Assembly: GCF_000185905.1 (NCBI RefSeq)
Contig: NC_014923.1
Coordinates: 4,673,501-4,737,500 of the forward strand
Reading direction: 5' to 3'
DNA length: 64,000 nt
DNA from: Mesorhizobium ciceri biovar biserrulae WSM1271
Lineage (GTDB): Bacteria > Pseudomonadota > Alphaproteobacteria > Rhizobiales > Rhizobiaceae
The notes under the pieces are model-generated. The model did no database searches, had not been told where the DNA came from, and saw nothing but the letters and a program-made list of their open reading frames with translations. The position numbers and the translations under genes are program-made. Of this stretch, positions 1 to 7,126 are shown piece after piece (positions within the stretch are counted from its first letter, which is position 1; the number at the start of each line of letters is the position of its first letter).

Positions 1-508
1 GCTGCCGTGCGGCACGCAGCGACTTCTTCTCGTTTTCGAGGTCCAGGCCGTAGCCTGATTTTACCTCCACGGTGGTTACGCCCTCGGCGATCAGCGCATC
101 GAGGCGTGGCAGCGATTGGGTGACCAGTTCGCTCTCGCTGGCGGCGCGCAGCGACTTGACCGAGGAGACTATGCCGCCGCCGGCCCGGGCGACCTCTTCA
201 TAGGTGGCGCCGGCCAGCCGCATCTCGAATTCGTTGGCGCGGTTGCCGGCATGGACCAGATGGGTGTGGCAATCGATCAGGCCAGGCGTGATCCAGCGGC
301 CCTCGCAATCGACCGTTTCGGCGGCCAGGGCAAGTGTCGGGGGCAGCTCCGACTCGGGGCCGGCATAAACAATGCGGCCGTCACGCGCAGCGACCGCGCC
401 ATGTTCGACGACGCCAAGTCCGGCAGACCCGTCGGCCATTGTCGTCAGCCGCGCATTGCGCCACAGACGAAGATCCCCTGCCCGGCTTTTGCTCTTTGCA
501 GCCATCAT
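1..508 (-). CDS. hutI: Imidazolonepropionase, N-terminal part (cut by window edge)
   Basis: HutI hydrolyses 4-imidazolone-5-propionate to N-formimidoylglutamate, the third step of histidine degradation, in the cytosol. About 169 codons are visible, from Met-Met-Ala-Ala-Lys down to the window edge, where the frame is still open. The amidohydrolase metal site CHTHLVHAGNR is present about 70 residues in, followed by the family block RLAGATYEEVARAGGGI. The gene is divergent from hutF across a 95-bp gap that carries a HutC-type operator. Two consecutive ATG codons (506-508 and 503-505) make the exact start uncertain by one residue. The C-terminal catalytic residues lie outside the window. Family assignment is confident. 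Confidence 0.93.
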   Translation of the reverse strand, partial: MMAAKSKSRAGDLRLWRNARLTTMADGSAGLGVVEHGAVAARDGRIVYAGPESELPPTLALAAETVDCEGRWITPGLIDCHTHLVHAGNRANEFEMRLAGATYEEVARAGGGIVSSVKSLRAASESELVTQSLPRLDALIAEGVTTVEVKSGYGLDLENEKKSLRAARQ

Positions 509-533
509 CTTTTCCGTTTCAATCGATGACGAT

Positions 534-547
534 TATGTATATACATA
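534..547. promoter_or_regulatory. Candidate HutC operator between hutI and hutF
   Basis: TATGTATATACATA is a perfect 14-bp palindrome centred between 540 and 541. It contains the TGTA-N2-TACA core described for HutC operators in pseudomonads. It sits 26 bp upstream of the hutI start and 57 bp upstream of the hutF start, so one site could repress both directions. HutC is encoded two genes away, and urocanate is the usual inducer of the family. Binding is inferred from the palindrome and its position. Confidence 0.75.
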
Positions 548-603
548 TTGAAACGCACTGCAAGTGCCTTCATCGCATGAGACACAGAGAACCGGAGAGA
601 AAA

Positions 604-1956
604 GTGGCAGCGATCTTTGCGGAACAGGCGCTCCTTCCCGATGGCTGGCGCGAAAATGTGCGGCTTACCCTGGCTGAGGGACGCATCACAGCCGTTCAGC
701 CTGGCGCTGCTGCGGCAGCCGGCGACGAACGTCACGCGATCCTGTTACCCGGCATGCCCAATTTGCACAGCCACGCCTTCCAGCGCGGCATGGCCGGCCT
801 TGCCGAGCTTCGCGGCCCCTCCGCCGACAGTTTCTGGAGCTGGCGCGAGGTGATGTACCGTTTCGCCCTGTCGATGACGCCCGATCAGGTCGAGGCGGTT
901 GCCGCACAACTCTATGTCGAGATGCTGGAGGCCGGTTTTTCCCGCGTCGGCGAATTTCACTATCTGCATCACGACCGCGATGGAAAACCCTACGCCAACC
1001 TCGCCGAGATGGCCGAGCGCATTGCGGCCGCGGCCGGCGAGTCAGGCATCGGCCTGACGCTTTTGCCGGTGTTTTATGCGCACTCGTCTTTCGGCGGTGC
1101 CGCACCAAACGAAGGCCAGCGGCGATTCATCAACGATGTGAATCGATTCTCGCGGCTTGTTGAGAAATGCCGCGAATCGGTTCGCGCGTTGGATCAGGCT
1201 GTTGTCGGCGTCGCTCCGCACAGCCTTCGCGCCGCGACACCGGAAGAACTGTTTGACGTGACTGCCCTAGCGCCGGACGGGCCGATCCACATCCACATTG
1301 CCGAGCAGGTGAAAGAAGTCGAGGATTGCCTTGCCTGGTCGGGCGCGCGGCCGGTCGAATTTCTGCTGGCCAATGCCAAAGTCGACAAGCGCTGGTGCCT
1401 GATCCACGCCACCCACATGACCGATGCTGAAACCGTTGCCATGGCCAAAAGCGGTGCCATCGCCGGCCTATGCCCGATCACCGAGGCCAATCTCGGTGAC
1501 GGCACTTTTGCCGCGCCGCTGTTCAGGGAACATGGCGGCCGCTATGGCGTCGGCTCCGATTCCAATGTGCTCATCGGCCTGCCCGACGAGTTACGCCAGC
1601 TCGAATATTCGCAGCGTCTCGCCCACCGCGCCCGCAATGTGCTGGCGGTCGCAGGCGGCTCGACCGGCCGCGCACTGTTCGACGCCGCGCTCGACGGTGG
1701 CAGCGTCGCGCTTGGCGCCGGCGCTTCCGCGATCGCCGCCGGCGCATCCGCCGATCTTGTCTCGCTCGATCCCAAAAATCCCTCGCTGGCCGGCAAGAGT
1801 GGCGACGCGATCCTCGACGCCTGGATCTTCGCCAATGGCAGCAAGGTCGACTGCGTCTGGGTGCATGGCCGCAAACAGGTCAGCGGCGGCAGGCATGTGA
1901 AGCGAGAGGCCATCGCTGAGCGTTTTCGCAACGTGATGACGGCGCTTTCGGCATGA
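604..1956 (+). CDS. hutF: Formimidoylglutamate deiminase
   Basis: HutF deiminates N-formimidoyl-L-glutamate to N-formyl-L-glutamate plus ammonia. This is the branch of histidine degradation that uses HutF and then HutG rather than a single formimidoylglutamase. The 450-residue product has amidohydrolase metal motifs in order: LHSHAFQRGM, then HIHIAEQ, HATHM and GVGSDSN near the C-terminal third. I chose GTG 604 because GGAGAG ends five bases before it and because the upstream in-frame sequence, including ATG 577, looks non-coding. The stop overlaps the hutC start (ATGA), which implies co-translation. Confidence 0.92.
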   Translation: MAAIFAEQALLPDGWRENVRLTLAEGRITAVQPGAAAAAGDERHAILLPGMPNLHSHAFQRGMAGLAELRGPSADSFWSWREVMYRFALSMTPDQVEAVAAQLYVEMLEAGFSRVGEFHYLHHDRDGKPYANLAEMAERIAAAAGESGIGLTLLPVFYAHSSFGGAAPNEGQRRFINDVNRFSRLVEKCRESVRALDQAVVGVAPHSLRAATPEELFDVTALAPDGPIHIHIAEQVKEVEDCLAWSGARPVEFLLANAKVDKRWCLIHATHMTDAETVAMAKSGAIAGLCPITEANLGDGTFAAPLFREHGGRYGVGSDSNVLIGLPDELRQLEYSQRLAHRARNVLAVAGGSTGRALFDAALDGGSVALGAGASAIAAGASADLVSLDPKNPSLAGKSGDAILDAWIFANGSKVDCVWVHGRKQVSGGRHVKREAIAERFRNVMTALSA

Positions 1957-2687
1957 GCATGGCCGGCACTGTGGAAGAAGGCGGCGGCTCGCTGCACCAG
2001 CGCATCCTCTCCGACATCAGCGAGAAAATCCTGTCCGGCGCCTGGGCGCCCGGTCATCGCATCCCGTTCGAGCATGAGTTGAGCGTGCAATACAATTGCT
2101 CGCGCATGACGGTGAACAAGGCGCTGTCGCAGCTTGCCAAGGCCGGACTGATCGAGCGCCGCCGCCGCTCAGGCAGCTTTGTGCGCCGGCCGCAGTCGCA
2201 GGCCGCGGTGCTGGAAATCCACGATATCCGCATCGAGGTCGAAGCGCTCGGCCTGCCCTATCGCTACGAGCGCGTCGCCCGACACAAAAGGCGCAGCAGC
2301 GCCGGGGATCGCGCGCTGCTGGAACTCGGCGTGGCCGGACCGGTGCTGGCGCTGGAGTGCGGTCATTTCGCCGGCGAGCGGCCGTTCGCGCATGAACAGC
2401 GGCTGATCAATCTCACCGCCGTGCCCGAGGCAGCGGACGAGGAATTCGTGGCCACCGCACCAGGACCATGGCTGATTGGCCGCGTGCCGTGGAGCGAAGC
2501 CGAGCACCGGATTCGCGCTGTCGCCGCCGACAGGCATATCGCGGCTGCACTCGATATAGAAACCGGTGCGCCCTGCCTGGTGGTCGAGCGACGGACGTGG
2601 AGCGCCGAGCACCCGGTCACCCATGTGCGCTTCACCTACGCGGCCGAGAGCCACACGCTGGTGGCGAGGTTCAGGCCGCAGGGGTGA
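1953..2687 (+). CDS. hutC: GntR-family histidine utilization repressor
   Basis: A 244-residue GntR/HutC regulator. The N-terminal winged helix-turn-helix (residues about 15-80) contains the family block SRMTVNKALSQLAKAGLIER. It is followed by a UTRA effector domain with the paired blocks LALECGHFAGERPFAHEQRL and VERRTWSAEHPVTHVRFTY. It is expected to bind the palindrome at 534-547 and release it with urocanate. It overlaps hutF by 4 nt and is last in the operon. The gene is followed within 10 bp by a long perfect palindrome that may end transcription. Confidence 0.92.
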   Translation: MSMAGTVEEGGGSLHQRILSDISEKILSGAWAPGHRIPFEHELSVQYNCSRMTVNKALSQLAKAGLIERRRRSGSFVRRPQSQAAVLEIHDIRIEVEALGLPYRYERVARHKRRSSAGDRALLELGVAGPVLALECGHFAGERPFAHEQRLINLTAVPEAADEEFVATAPGPWLIGRVPWSEAEHRIRAVAADRHIAAALDIETGAPCLVVERRTWSAEHPVTHVRFTYAAESHTLVARFRPQG

Positions 2688-2692
2688 GGCTG

Positions 2693-2716
2693 ATCTCCCC
2701 CCACGTGGGGGGAGAT
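2693..2716. repeat. 24-bp perfect palindrome between convergent genes
   Basis: Positions 2693-2716 form a perfect 24-bp inverted repeat. Each arm reads ATCTCCCCCCAC, and the two halves meet without a true loop. It lies between the convergent ends of hutC and ridA, so it could act as a bidirectional terminator. It could also be a single arm of the C/G-rich palindromic repeats common in rhizobia (compare 48195-48340). There is no T-run on either side. Confidence 0.6.
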
Positions 2717-2732
2717 TGGCAGCTTCAACGCC

Positions 2733-3077
2733 TCAAATCGCAGCGGTAATAATAATCTCGACCAGATATTCCGGGGCGGCGAGCTTTGCTTCGCCGGTGG
2801 CGCGGGCTGGCGTGTTGCCCTGCGGCACCCACTTGTCCCATTCCGCGTTCATCTCGGCAAAGGTGCTCATGTCGGCCAGCCAGATGATCGCCTGCAGGAT
2901 CTTGGTCTTGTCGGAGCCAGCCTTGGCCAGCAATTCGTCGACAGCCGCCAGGATGTCCCTGGTCTGCGAAGCGACATTGCCGGTTGGCTGGCCGACCTGA
3001 CCAGCCAGATAGACGGTATTGCCATGGATGACGATCTGGCTCATGCGCGGGCCGACATCGATGCGACGAATGCTCAT
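2733..3077 (-). CDS. RidA-family (YjgF/UK114) protein
   Basis: A 114-residue protein of the Rid superfamily, whose best-known members deaminate reactive enamine/imine intermediates released by PLP enzymes. Family features are the VYLAGQVG block near residues 22-29 and NTPARATGEAKLAAP near residues 88-102. The arginine in the latter matches the substrate-binding arginine of active Rid proteins. The next segment, YLVEIIITA, is the usual C-terminal strand. The gene is convergent with hutC and may not belong to the hut unit. The exact Rid subfamily cannot be read from motifs alone. Confidence 0.88.
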   Translation of the reverse strand: MSIRRIDVGPRMSQIVIHGNTVYLAGQVGQPTGNVASQTRDILAAVDELLAKAGSDKTKILQAIIWLADMSTFAEMNAEWDKWVPQGNTPARATGEAKLAAPEYLVEIIITAAI

Positions 3078-3228
3078 TGGATGGTTCCTTCCTGTGGCGG
3101 TTGCGCTTCTTTAGAGTCGCGACCGGCTTGGGGCAAGGTCGCCAGGTCGAATCCCCTTGGGCCAACGGCATATGATACGCACACACGGCAAGTTGACCCT
3201 GCGGCCGCAATTCCGCCGGATTGGCTTG

Positions 3229-3257
3229 TTGACTAATGTAATAACATCACATATCCA
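3229..3257 (+). promoter_or_regulatory. Putative promoter with Zur-like box upstream of the zinc importer
   Basis: TTGACT (3229-3234) and TATCCA (3252-3257) are separated by 17 bp and look like a sigma-70 promoter. The spacer contains AATGTAATAACATC (3235-3248). Its reverse strand reads GATGTTATTACATT, with GATGTTAT matching a Zur-type half-site. Repression by a Fur-family metal regulator (Zur or Mur) is therefore plausible. The match is imperfect, so this is inference. Confidence 0.5.
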
Positions 3258-3303
3258 ATCGGCCGCTGCCAGCAGCCGGATTTCGCCGCCTACGGATCGC
3301 AGA

Positions 3304-4110
3304 ATGACAAATACCTGCCTGACATTCCGCGACCTGACGCTTGGCTACGGCAGCCATCCGGCGATCCATCATCTCGACGGCACCATCCGCAAGGGCTCGC
3401 TGACCGCTGTGGTCGGCGCCAACGGCTCCGGCAAATCGACGCTGATGAAAGGTATTGTCGGCGTCCTGAAGCCGATGGCCGGCGAGGTTATCCGCGCGCC
3501 CGGTGTACGTGCCGCCTATCTGCCGCAGCAATCGGAGCTCGACCGCTCCTTTCCGGCACGGGTGGTGGATCTGGTTTCGCTCGGCCTGTGGCCACGGCGC
3601 GGCCTGCTTGGCCGCTACACCAAGGAAGATCGCGATGACGTCAGCAAGGCGCTGATGGCGGTGGGCCTCGGCGGTTTTGAAAAGCGGCCGATCGACACGC
3701 TGTCGGGCGGCCAACTGCAGCGCACGCTGTTTGCGCGTGTCCTGCTGCAGGACGCCGACCTCATCCTGCTCGACGAACCCTTCAACGCCGTCGACGCCAA
3801 GACGGTCGGCGACCTCATTGCGCTGATCAAGCACTGGCATGGCGAGGAACGCACCATCATGGTCGTCGTCCACGATCTGGATCTGGTGCGGCAGAATTTC
3901 CCCGAAACGCTGCTTCTGGCCCGCCAGCCGATCGCCTGGGGCGAAACCCGGGAAACGCTGAAGCCTGAAAATCTGTTGCGCGCCCGCCGTTTTCACGAGG
4001 CCTGGGAAGAAAATGCACCCTGGTGCGAGCCGGGCGAGGACGCTCATGGTCACGATCACCATGGCCACGATCACGATCACCAACATGGCGTCGGACCGAG
4101 GGCTGCCTGA
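3304..4110 (+). CDS. aztA: Zinc-type ABC transporter ATP-binding protein with His-rich tail
   Basis: A 268-residue ABC ATPase that would power metal import with the permease and binding protein encoded next. Walker A is GANGSGKST (residues 38-46), the signature is LSGGQ (133-137), Walker B is LILLDE (153-158), and an H-loop VVVHDL follows. The C-terminus is unusual: after residue 247 it reads AHGHDHHGHDHDHQHG, a His/Asp-rich stretch likely to bind zinc or a similar metal. Start ATG 3304 is chosen because family homology begins there; the reading frame extends upstream without coding character. It overlaps the permease start by 1 nt (TGATG). ZnuC-like is the alternative name. Confidence 0.85.
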   Translation: MTNTCLTFRDLTLGYGSHPAIHHLDGTIRKGSLTAVVGANGSGKSTLMKGIVGVLKPMAGEVIRAPGVRAAYLPQQSELDRSFPARVVDLVSLGLWPRRGLLGRYTKEDRDDVSKALMAVGLGGFEKRPIDTLSGGQLQRTLFARVLLQDADLILLDEPFNAVDAKTVGDLIALIKHWHGEERTIMVVVHDLDLVRQNFPETLLLARQPIAWGETRETLKPENLLRARRFHEAWEENAPWCEPGEDAHGHDHHGHDHDHQHGVGPRAA

Positions 4111-4985
4111 TGGACATGCTTTACGGCCTTGTCATCGCGCCCTTCGCCGATTTCGCCTTCATGCAGCGGGCGTTAATCGGTTCGCTGATGCTGTCGCTCG
4201 GCGCCTGCCCTATCGGCGTCTTCCTGATGCTGCGGCGCATGAGCCTGTCGGGCGACGCCATGGCGCACGCAATCCTGCCCGGTGCAGCCGCCGGCTTCCT
4301 GTTCTATGGGCTGGAAATCCTGCCGATGACCATCGGCGGCCTGATCGCCGGCGTCATCGTCGCGCTCGGCGCCGGCGCCGTCTCGCGTTTCACCATCCAG
4401 CGCGAAGACGCCTCGATGGCGGCTTTCTACCTGATTTCGCTCGCCATCGGCGTGCTGATGGTGTCGATCCGCGGTTCCAGCGTCGATCTCATGCATGTGC
4501 TGTTCGGCACCGTGCTGGCGCTCAATGACGAGGCCCTGACGCTGATCGGCGGCATCGTCGCGGTGACGCTGGTCAGCCTCGCCATCTTCTGGCGGGCGCT
4601 GGTCGCCGAATGCCTCGACCCGCTGTTCCTGCGCTCGGTCAGCCGGCTCGGCAGCCCGGTGCATTTCATCTTCCTCGGCCTTGTCGTACTCAACCTCGTC
4701 GGCGGCTTCCAGGCGCTCGGCACGCTTCTGTCGGTTGGGCTGATGATGCTGCCGGCCGCGGCCGCCCGCTTCTGGACGGTTCGCGTCGAGCCGATGTGCG
4801 TGCTGGCCGTACTGATCGGCTTCGCATCCTGCGTCGCCGGGCTGCTTTTGTCCTATCACGCCTCGCTGCCATCCGGCCCGGCCATCATCCTGTCGGCCGG
4901 CGTCGTCTATTTCGCCTCGATCCTATTCGGCACGCGCGGCATCCTGCGCGCGCGCATCATCCATCACCGTCACAGAACGGCCTGA
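4110..4985 (+). CDS. aztB: Zinc-type ABC transporter permease
   Basis: A 291-residue integral membrane protein of the ABC-3 (ZnuB/AztB) permease family, with about eight hydrophobic segments. Family blocks are RRMSLSGDAMAHAILPGAAA near residues 42-61 and GGFQALGTLLSVGLMMLPAA near 200-219. The ATG at 4110 overlaps the ATPase stop by one base, so the two are translationally coupled. With the ATPase and the binding protein 27 bp downstream it forms a complete high-affinity metal importer in the inner membrane. Zinc is more likely than manganese by resemblance to AztB; this is inferred. Confidence 0.85.
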   Translation: MDMLYGLVIAPFADFAFMQRALIGSLMLSLGACPIGVFLMLRRMSLSGDAMAHAILPGAAAGFLFYGLEILPMTIGGLIAGVIVALGAGAVSRFTIQREDASMAAFYLISLAIGVLMVSIRGSSVDLMHVLFGTVLALNDEALTLIGGIVAVTLVSLAIFWRALVAECLDPLFLRSVSRLGSPVHFIFLGLVVLNLVGGFQALGTLLSVGLMMLPAAAARFWTVRVEPMCVLAVLIGFASCVAGLLLSYHASLPSGPAIILSAGVVYFASILFGTRGILRARIIHHRHRTA

Positions 4986-5012
4986 TCCCCGCCCTTAGAA
5001 GGAGACCCCTCT

Positions 5013-5954
5013 ATGCTGAAATCCATCCATGCTGCCCTGGCGATGAGCGTTATAACATTAACCGCCTTTGGCGCATCGTCGGCCTTCGCGGCACCGCTGA
5101 AAGTGGTCGCCAGCTTCACCGTCATTGCCGATTTCGCCAAAAATGTCGGCGGCGACCGCATCGATGTCACCACCATCGTCGGGCCGGATGGCGATGCCCA
5201 TGTCTACGAGCCGAGCCCGGCCGATGCGGTGGCCATGGCCAAGGCCGACATCGTGCTGGTCAACGGCCTGCATTTCGAAGGTTTTCTGCAGCGGCTGGTC
5301 GATGCCAGTGCCACCAAGGCCTCGATCATCACCTTGACCAAGGGCGTGACGCCGATCGATTTCAAGCCTGAATTCGCCGATGCCGACGCGGCCGAAGGTG
5401 CCGGCACTGGCGGCGGCAAGACGGTCACCGATCCCCACGCATTCCAGTCGATTGCCAACGCCAGGATCTATGTGAAGAACATCGCTGAGGCTTTCTGCGC
5501 GGCCGATTCGGAAGGCTGCGTCAGCTACCAGACCAATGCCGCCGCCTACACCAAGAAGCTTGATGCGGTCGAAGGTGAAGTGAAAGCGGCAATTGCCTCG
5601 ATCCCGGAGAGCAAGCGCGTCGTCATCACCTCGCACGACGCCTTCGGCTATTTCGAACATGCATACGGCCTGACCTTCCTCGCCCCGCAAGGGGTGTCGA
5701 CCGACTCCGAACCATCCGCCGCAGACGTTGCCAAGCTGGTCAATCAGGTGAAGCAGGACAAGGCGGCTGCGATCTTCGTCGAGAACATCACCAACCCGCG
5801 CCTGATCGAGCAGATCGCCAGCGAAACCGGCATCAAGGTCGGCGGCACGCTCTATTCGGACGCGCTGTCGCAGCCCGACGGCCCGGCCGCGACCTATATC
5901 GATATGATGCACAACAACATCCGTCAGATCAAAGGCGCTATTCTCGGCAGCTGA
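5013..5954 (+). CDS. aztC: Periplasmic zinc-type ABC transporter substrate-binding protein
   Basis: A 313-residue cluster A-I metal-binding protein. A signal peptide runs to about residue 27 (cut near AFAAPLK). Likely metal ligands are His in DGDAHVYEPSPADA, His in TDPHAFQ, His in ITSHDAFGYFEH and Asp in LYSDALSQPDG. The loop between the first and second ligands is acidic/Gly-rich rather than His-rich, which fits AztC better than ZnuA. The RBS GAAGGAGA lies 7 bp before ATG 5013. GCGTTATAACATT within the signal-peptide codons (5048-5059) resembles half of a Zur box. Confidence 0.85.
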   Translation: MLKSIHAALAMSVITLTAFGASSAFAAPLKVVASFTVIADFAKNVGGDRIDVTTIVGPDGDAHVYEPSPADAVAMAKADIVLVNGLHFEGFLQRLVDASATKASIITLTKGVTPIDFKPEFADADAAEGAGTGGGKTVTDPHAFQSIANARIYVKNIAEAFCAADSEGCVSYQTNAAAYTKKLDAVEGEVKAAIASIPESKRVVITSHDAFGYFEHAYGLTFLAPQGVSTDSEPSAADVAKLVNQVKQDKAAAIFVENITNPRLIEQIASETGIKVGGTLYSDALSQPDGPAATYIDMMHNNIRQIKGAILGS

Positions 5955-5968
5955 GTTTGAAGGATCGT

Positions 5969-5998
5969 CCAGCCGGGCCGCATCGGCCCGGTTGGATT
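5969..5998 (+). terminator. Rho-independent-type terminator after the zinc operon
   Basis: CCGGGCCG (5973-5980) and CGGCCCGG (5984-5991) pair around the loop CAT. The stem extends outward through CCAG/TTGG with one G-U pair. It is followed by GATTTTCT, a short T-rich tract, 15 bp after the aztC stop. Confidence 0.7.
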
Positions 5999-6104
5999 TT
6001 CTGGCACGCAATGTCTATTTGGCAGAGAAATCCTTCGGCACGGATTGCCGCCCATGTCGGGGAGTGGCAAGACTGCCACCTGACCAGTTTGCGAGGATGC
6101 TGCC

Positions 6105-6443
6105 ATGGAATACCGCGAAATCAGCGAGGACTATTCGGTTTCGGGCCAGATCCAGCCCGAAGACGTCGCCGCCATCAAGAAAGCCGGCTTCAAGAGCGTC
6201 ATCTGCAACCGGCCCGATGACGAACAGCCGGGCCAGCCTTCTGCCGACACCGTCGGGGCAGCGGTCGAAGCCGCAGGCCTCGCCTTCCGCTACATTCCGG
6301 TGATCAGCGGCCAGATCACGGCCGAGAATGTCGAGGATCAGGCCGAAGCGCTCGAGGAACTCGACGGCCCGGTCTTCGCCTATTGCCGTTCCGGCGCCCG
6401 CTGCACCAATCTCTATGGACTGATCCAGCAGTCGAAGGGTTGA
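6105..6443 (+). CDS. DUF442/TIGR01244-family phosphatase-like protein
   Basis: A 112-residue protein of the DUF442 family, also found as the N-terminal domain of Blh beta-lactamase-hydrolase-like proteins. It has a protein-tyrosine-phosphatase-like fold. The opening SVSGQIQPEDVAAIKKAG and the central VICNRPDDEQP are characteristic. The P-loop is CRSGARC (C-X5-R) near residues 93-99, so the phosphatase or sulfur-transfer cysteine is present. It stands alone after the zinc operon terminator, without an obvious partner gene. Substrate is unknown. Confidence 0.85.
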   Translation: MEYREISEDYSVSGQIQPEDVAAIKKAGFKSVICNRPDDEQPGQPSADTVGAAVEAAGLAFRYIPVISGQITAENVEDQAEALEELDGPVFAYCRSGARCTNLYGLIQQSKG

Positions 6444-6520
6444 ACGGCCCTTCCGTCATTAGGCTGGCGATCCTTCACACCCCCTCTGGCCTGCCGACGT
6501 ATCAATGATATCCGCTCAGA

Positions 6521-6988
6521 TTAAATCGGCAGCGCGCCGGTTTCCTTCAGCGTCTCCAGCACGATCGCCGTCTTCACGTGCTGCACGGATTCGTGCGGCA
6601 GTAGCACGCCGTTGACGAATTCCGACAATGATTTGAGATCCGGCGTCACCACTTTCAGGATGTAGTCCATCTCGCCGGTCAGCGCGTGCGCTTCCTGCAC
6701 TTCGGGCAGCCGCGCCACCAGTTCGCCGAAGCGCCTTGCATTGTCGCGATTGTGGGTGGCGAGCGTGACCGAAATGACGTTGACCAGGGAAAAACCGAGC
6801 TTGTCGCGGTCGAGAACAGCGCGATAGCCCCTGATGAAGCCGTCCTCCTCCAGCCGCTGACGGCGGCGCGAGCATTGCGACGCCGACAGGTTCACCCGCT
6901 CCGAAAGATCGTTGTTGGTCAGCCGCGCATCACCCTGCAACAGTGCCATTATCTTGCGGTCGAACTGGTCAATGCGCGCCTCATCCAT
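6521..6988 (-). CDS. Lrp/AsnC-family transcriptional regulator
   Basis: A 155-residue Lrp-type regulator. The N-terminal HTH (residues about 5-60) opens IDQFDRKIMALLQGDARLTN and includes VNLSASQCSRRRQRLEEDGFI. A RAM ligand-binding domain follows (HALTGEMDYILKVV near residues 101-114). It is divergent from hpd across 138 bp containing two short inverted repeats, so it probably controls hpd in response to an aromatic amino acid. That role is inferred from position only. Confidence 0.9.
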   Translation of the reverse strand: MDEARIDQFDRKIMALLQGDARLTNNDLSERVNLSASQCSRRRQRLEEDGFIRGYRAVLDRDKLGFSLVNVISVTLATHNRDNARRFGELVARLPEVQEAHALTGEMDYILKVVTPDLKSLSEFVNGVLLPHESVQHVKTAIVLETLKETGALPI

Positions 6989-7002
6989 GGCTTTCCCTTA
7001 CA

Positions 7003-7046
7003 TCATGCACGCTTCACGCATGACATCATCATTTCAAGCGTTTGAA
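7003..7046. promoter_or_regulatory. Two inverted repeats in the lrp/hpd divergent gap
   Basis: TCATGC (7003-7008) pairs with GCATGA (7018-7023). Ten bases on, TTCAA (7033-7037) pairs with TTGAA (7042-7046). Both lie between the divergent Lrp-type regulator and hpd, about 80-120 bp before the hpd start. They are candidate regulator sites; the arms are short, so support is modest. Confidence 0.4.
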
Positions 7047-7126
7047 TGCAAGCACCGTGCGCCTCCTCCGCGTTATCATCGTGTCAAATCGCCTTTTCAG
7101 GCCAGGCCAGCTTTCGGAGGAATATT

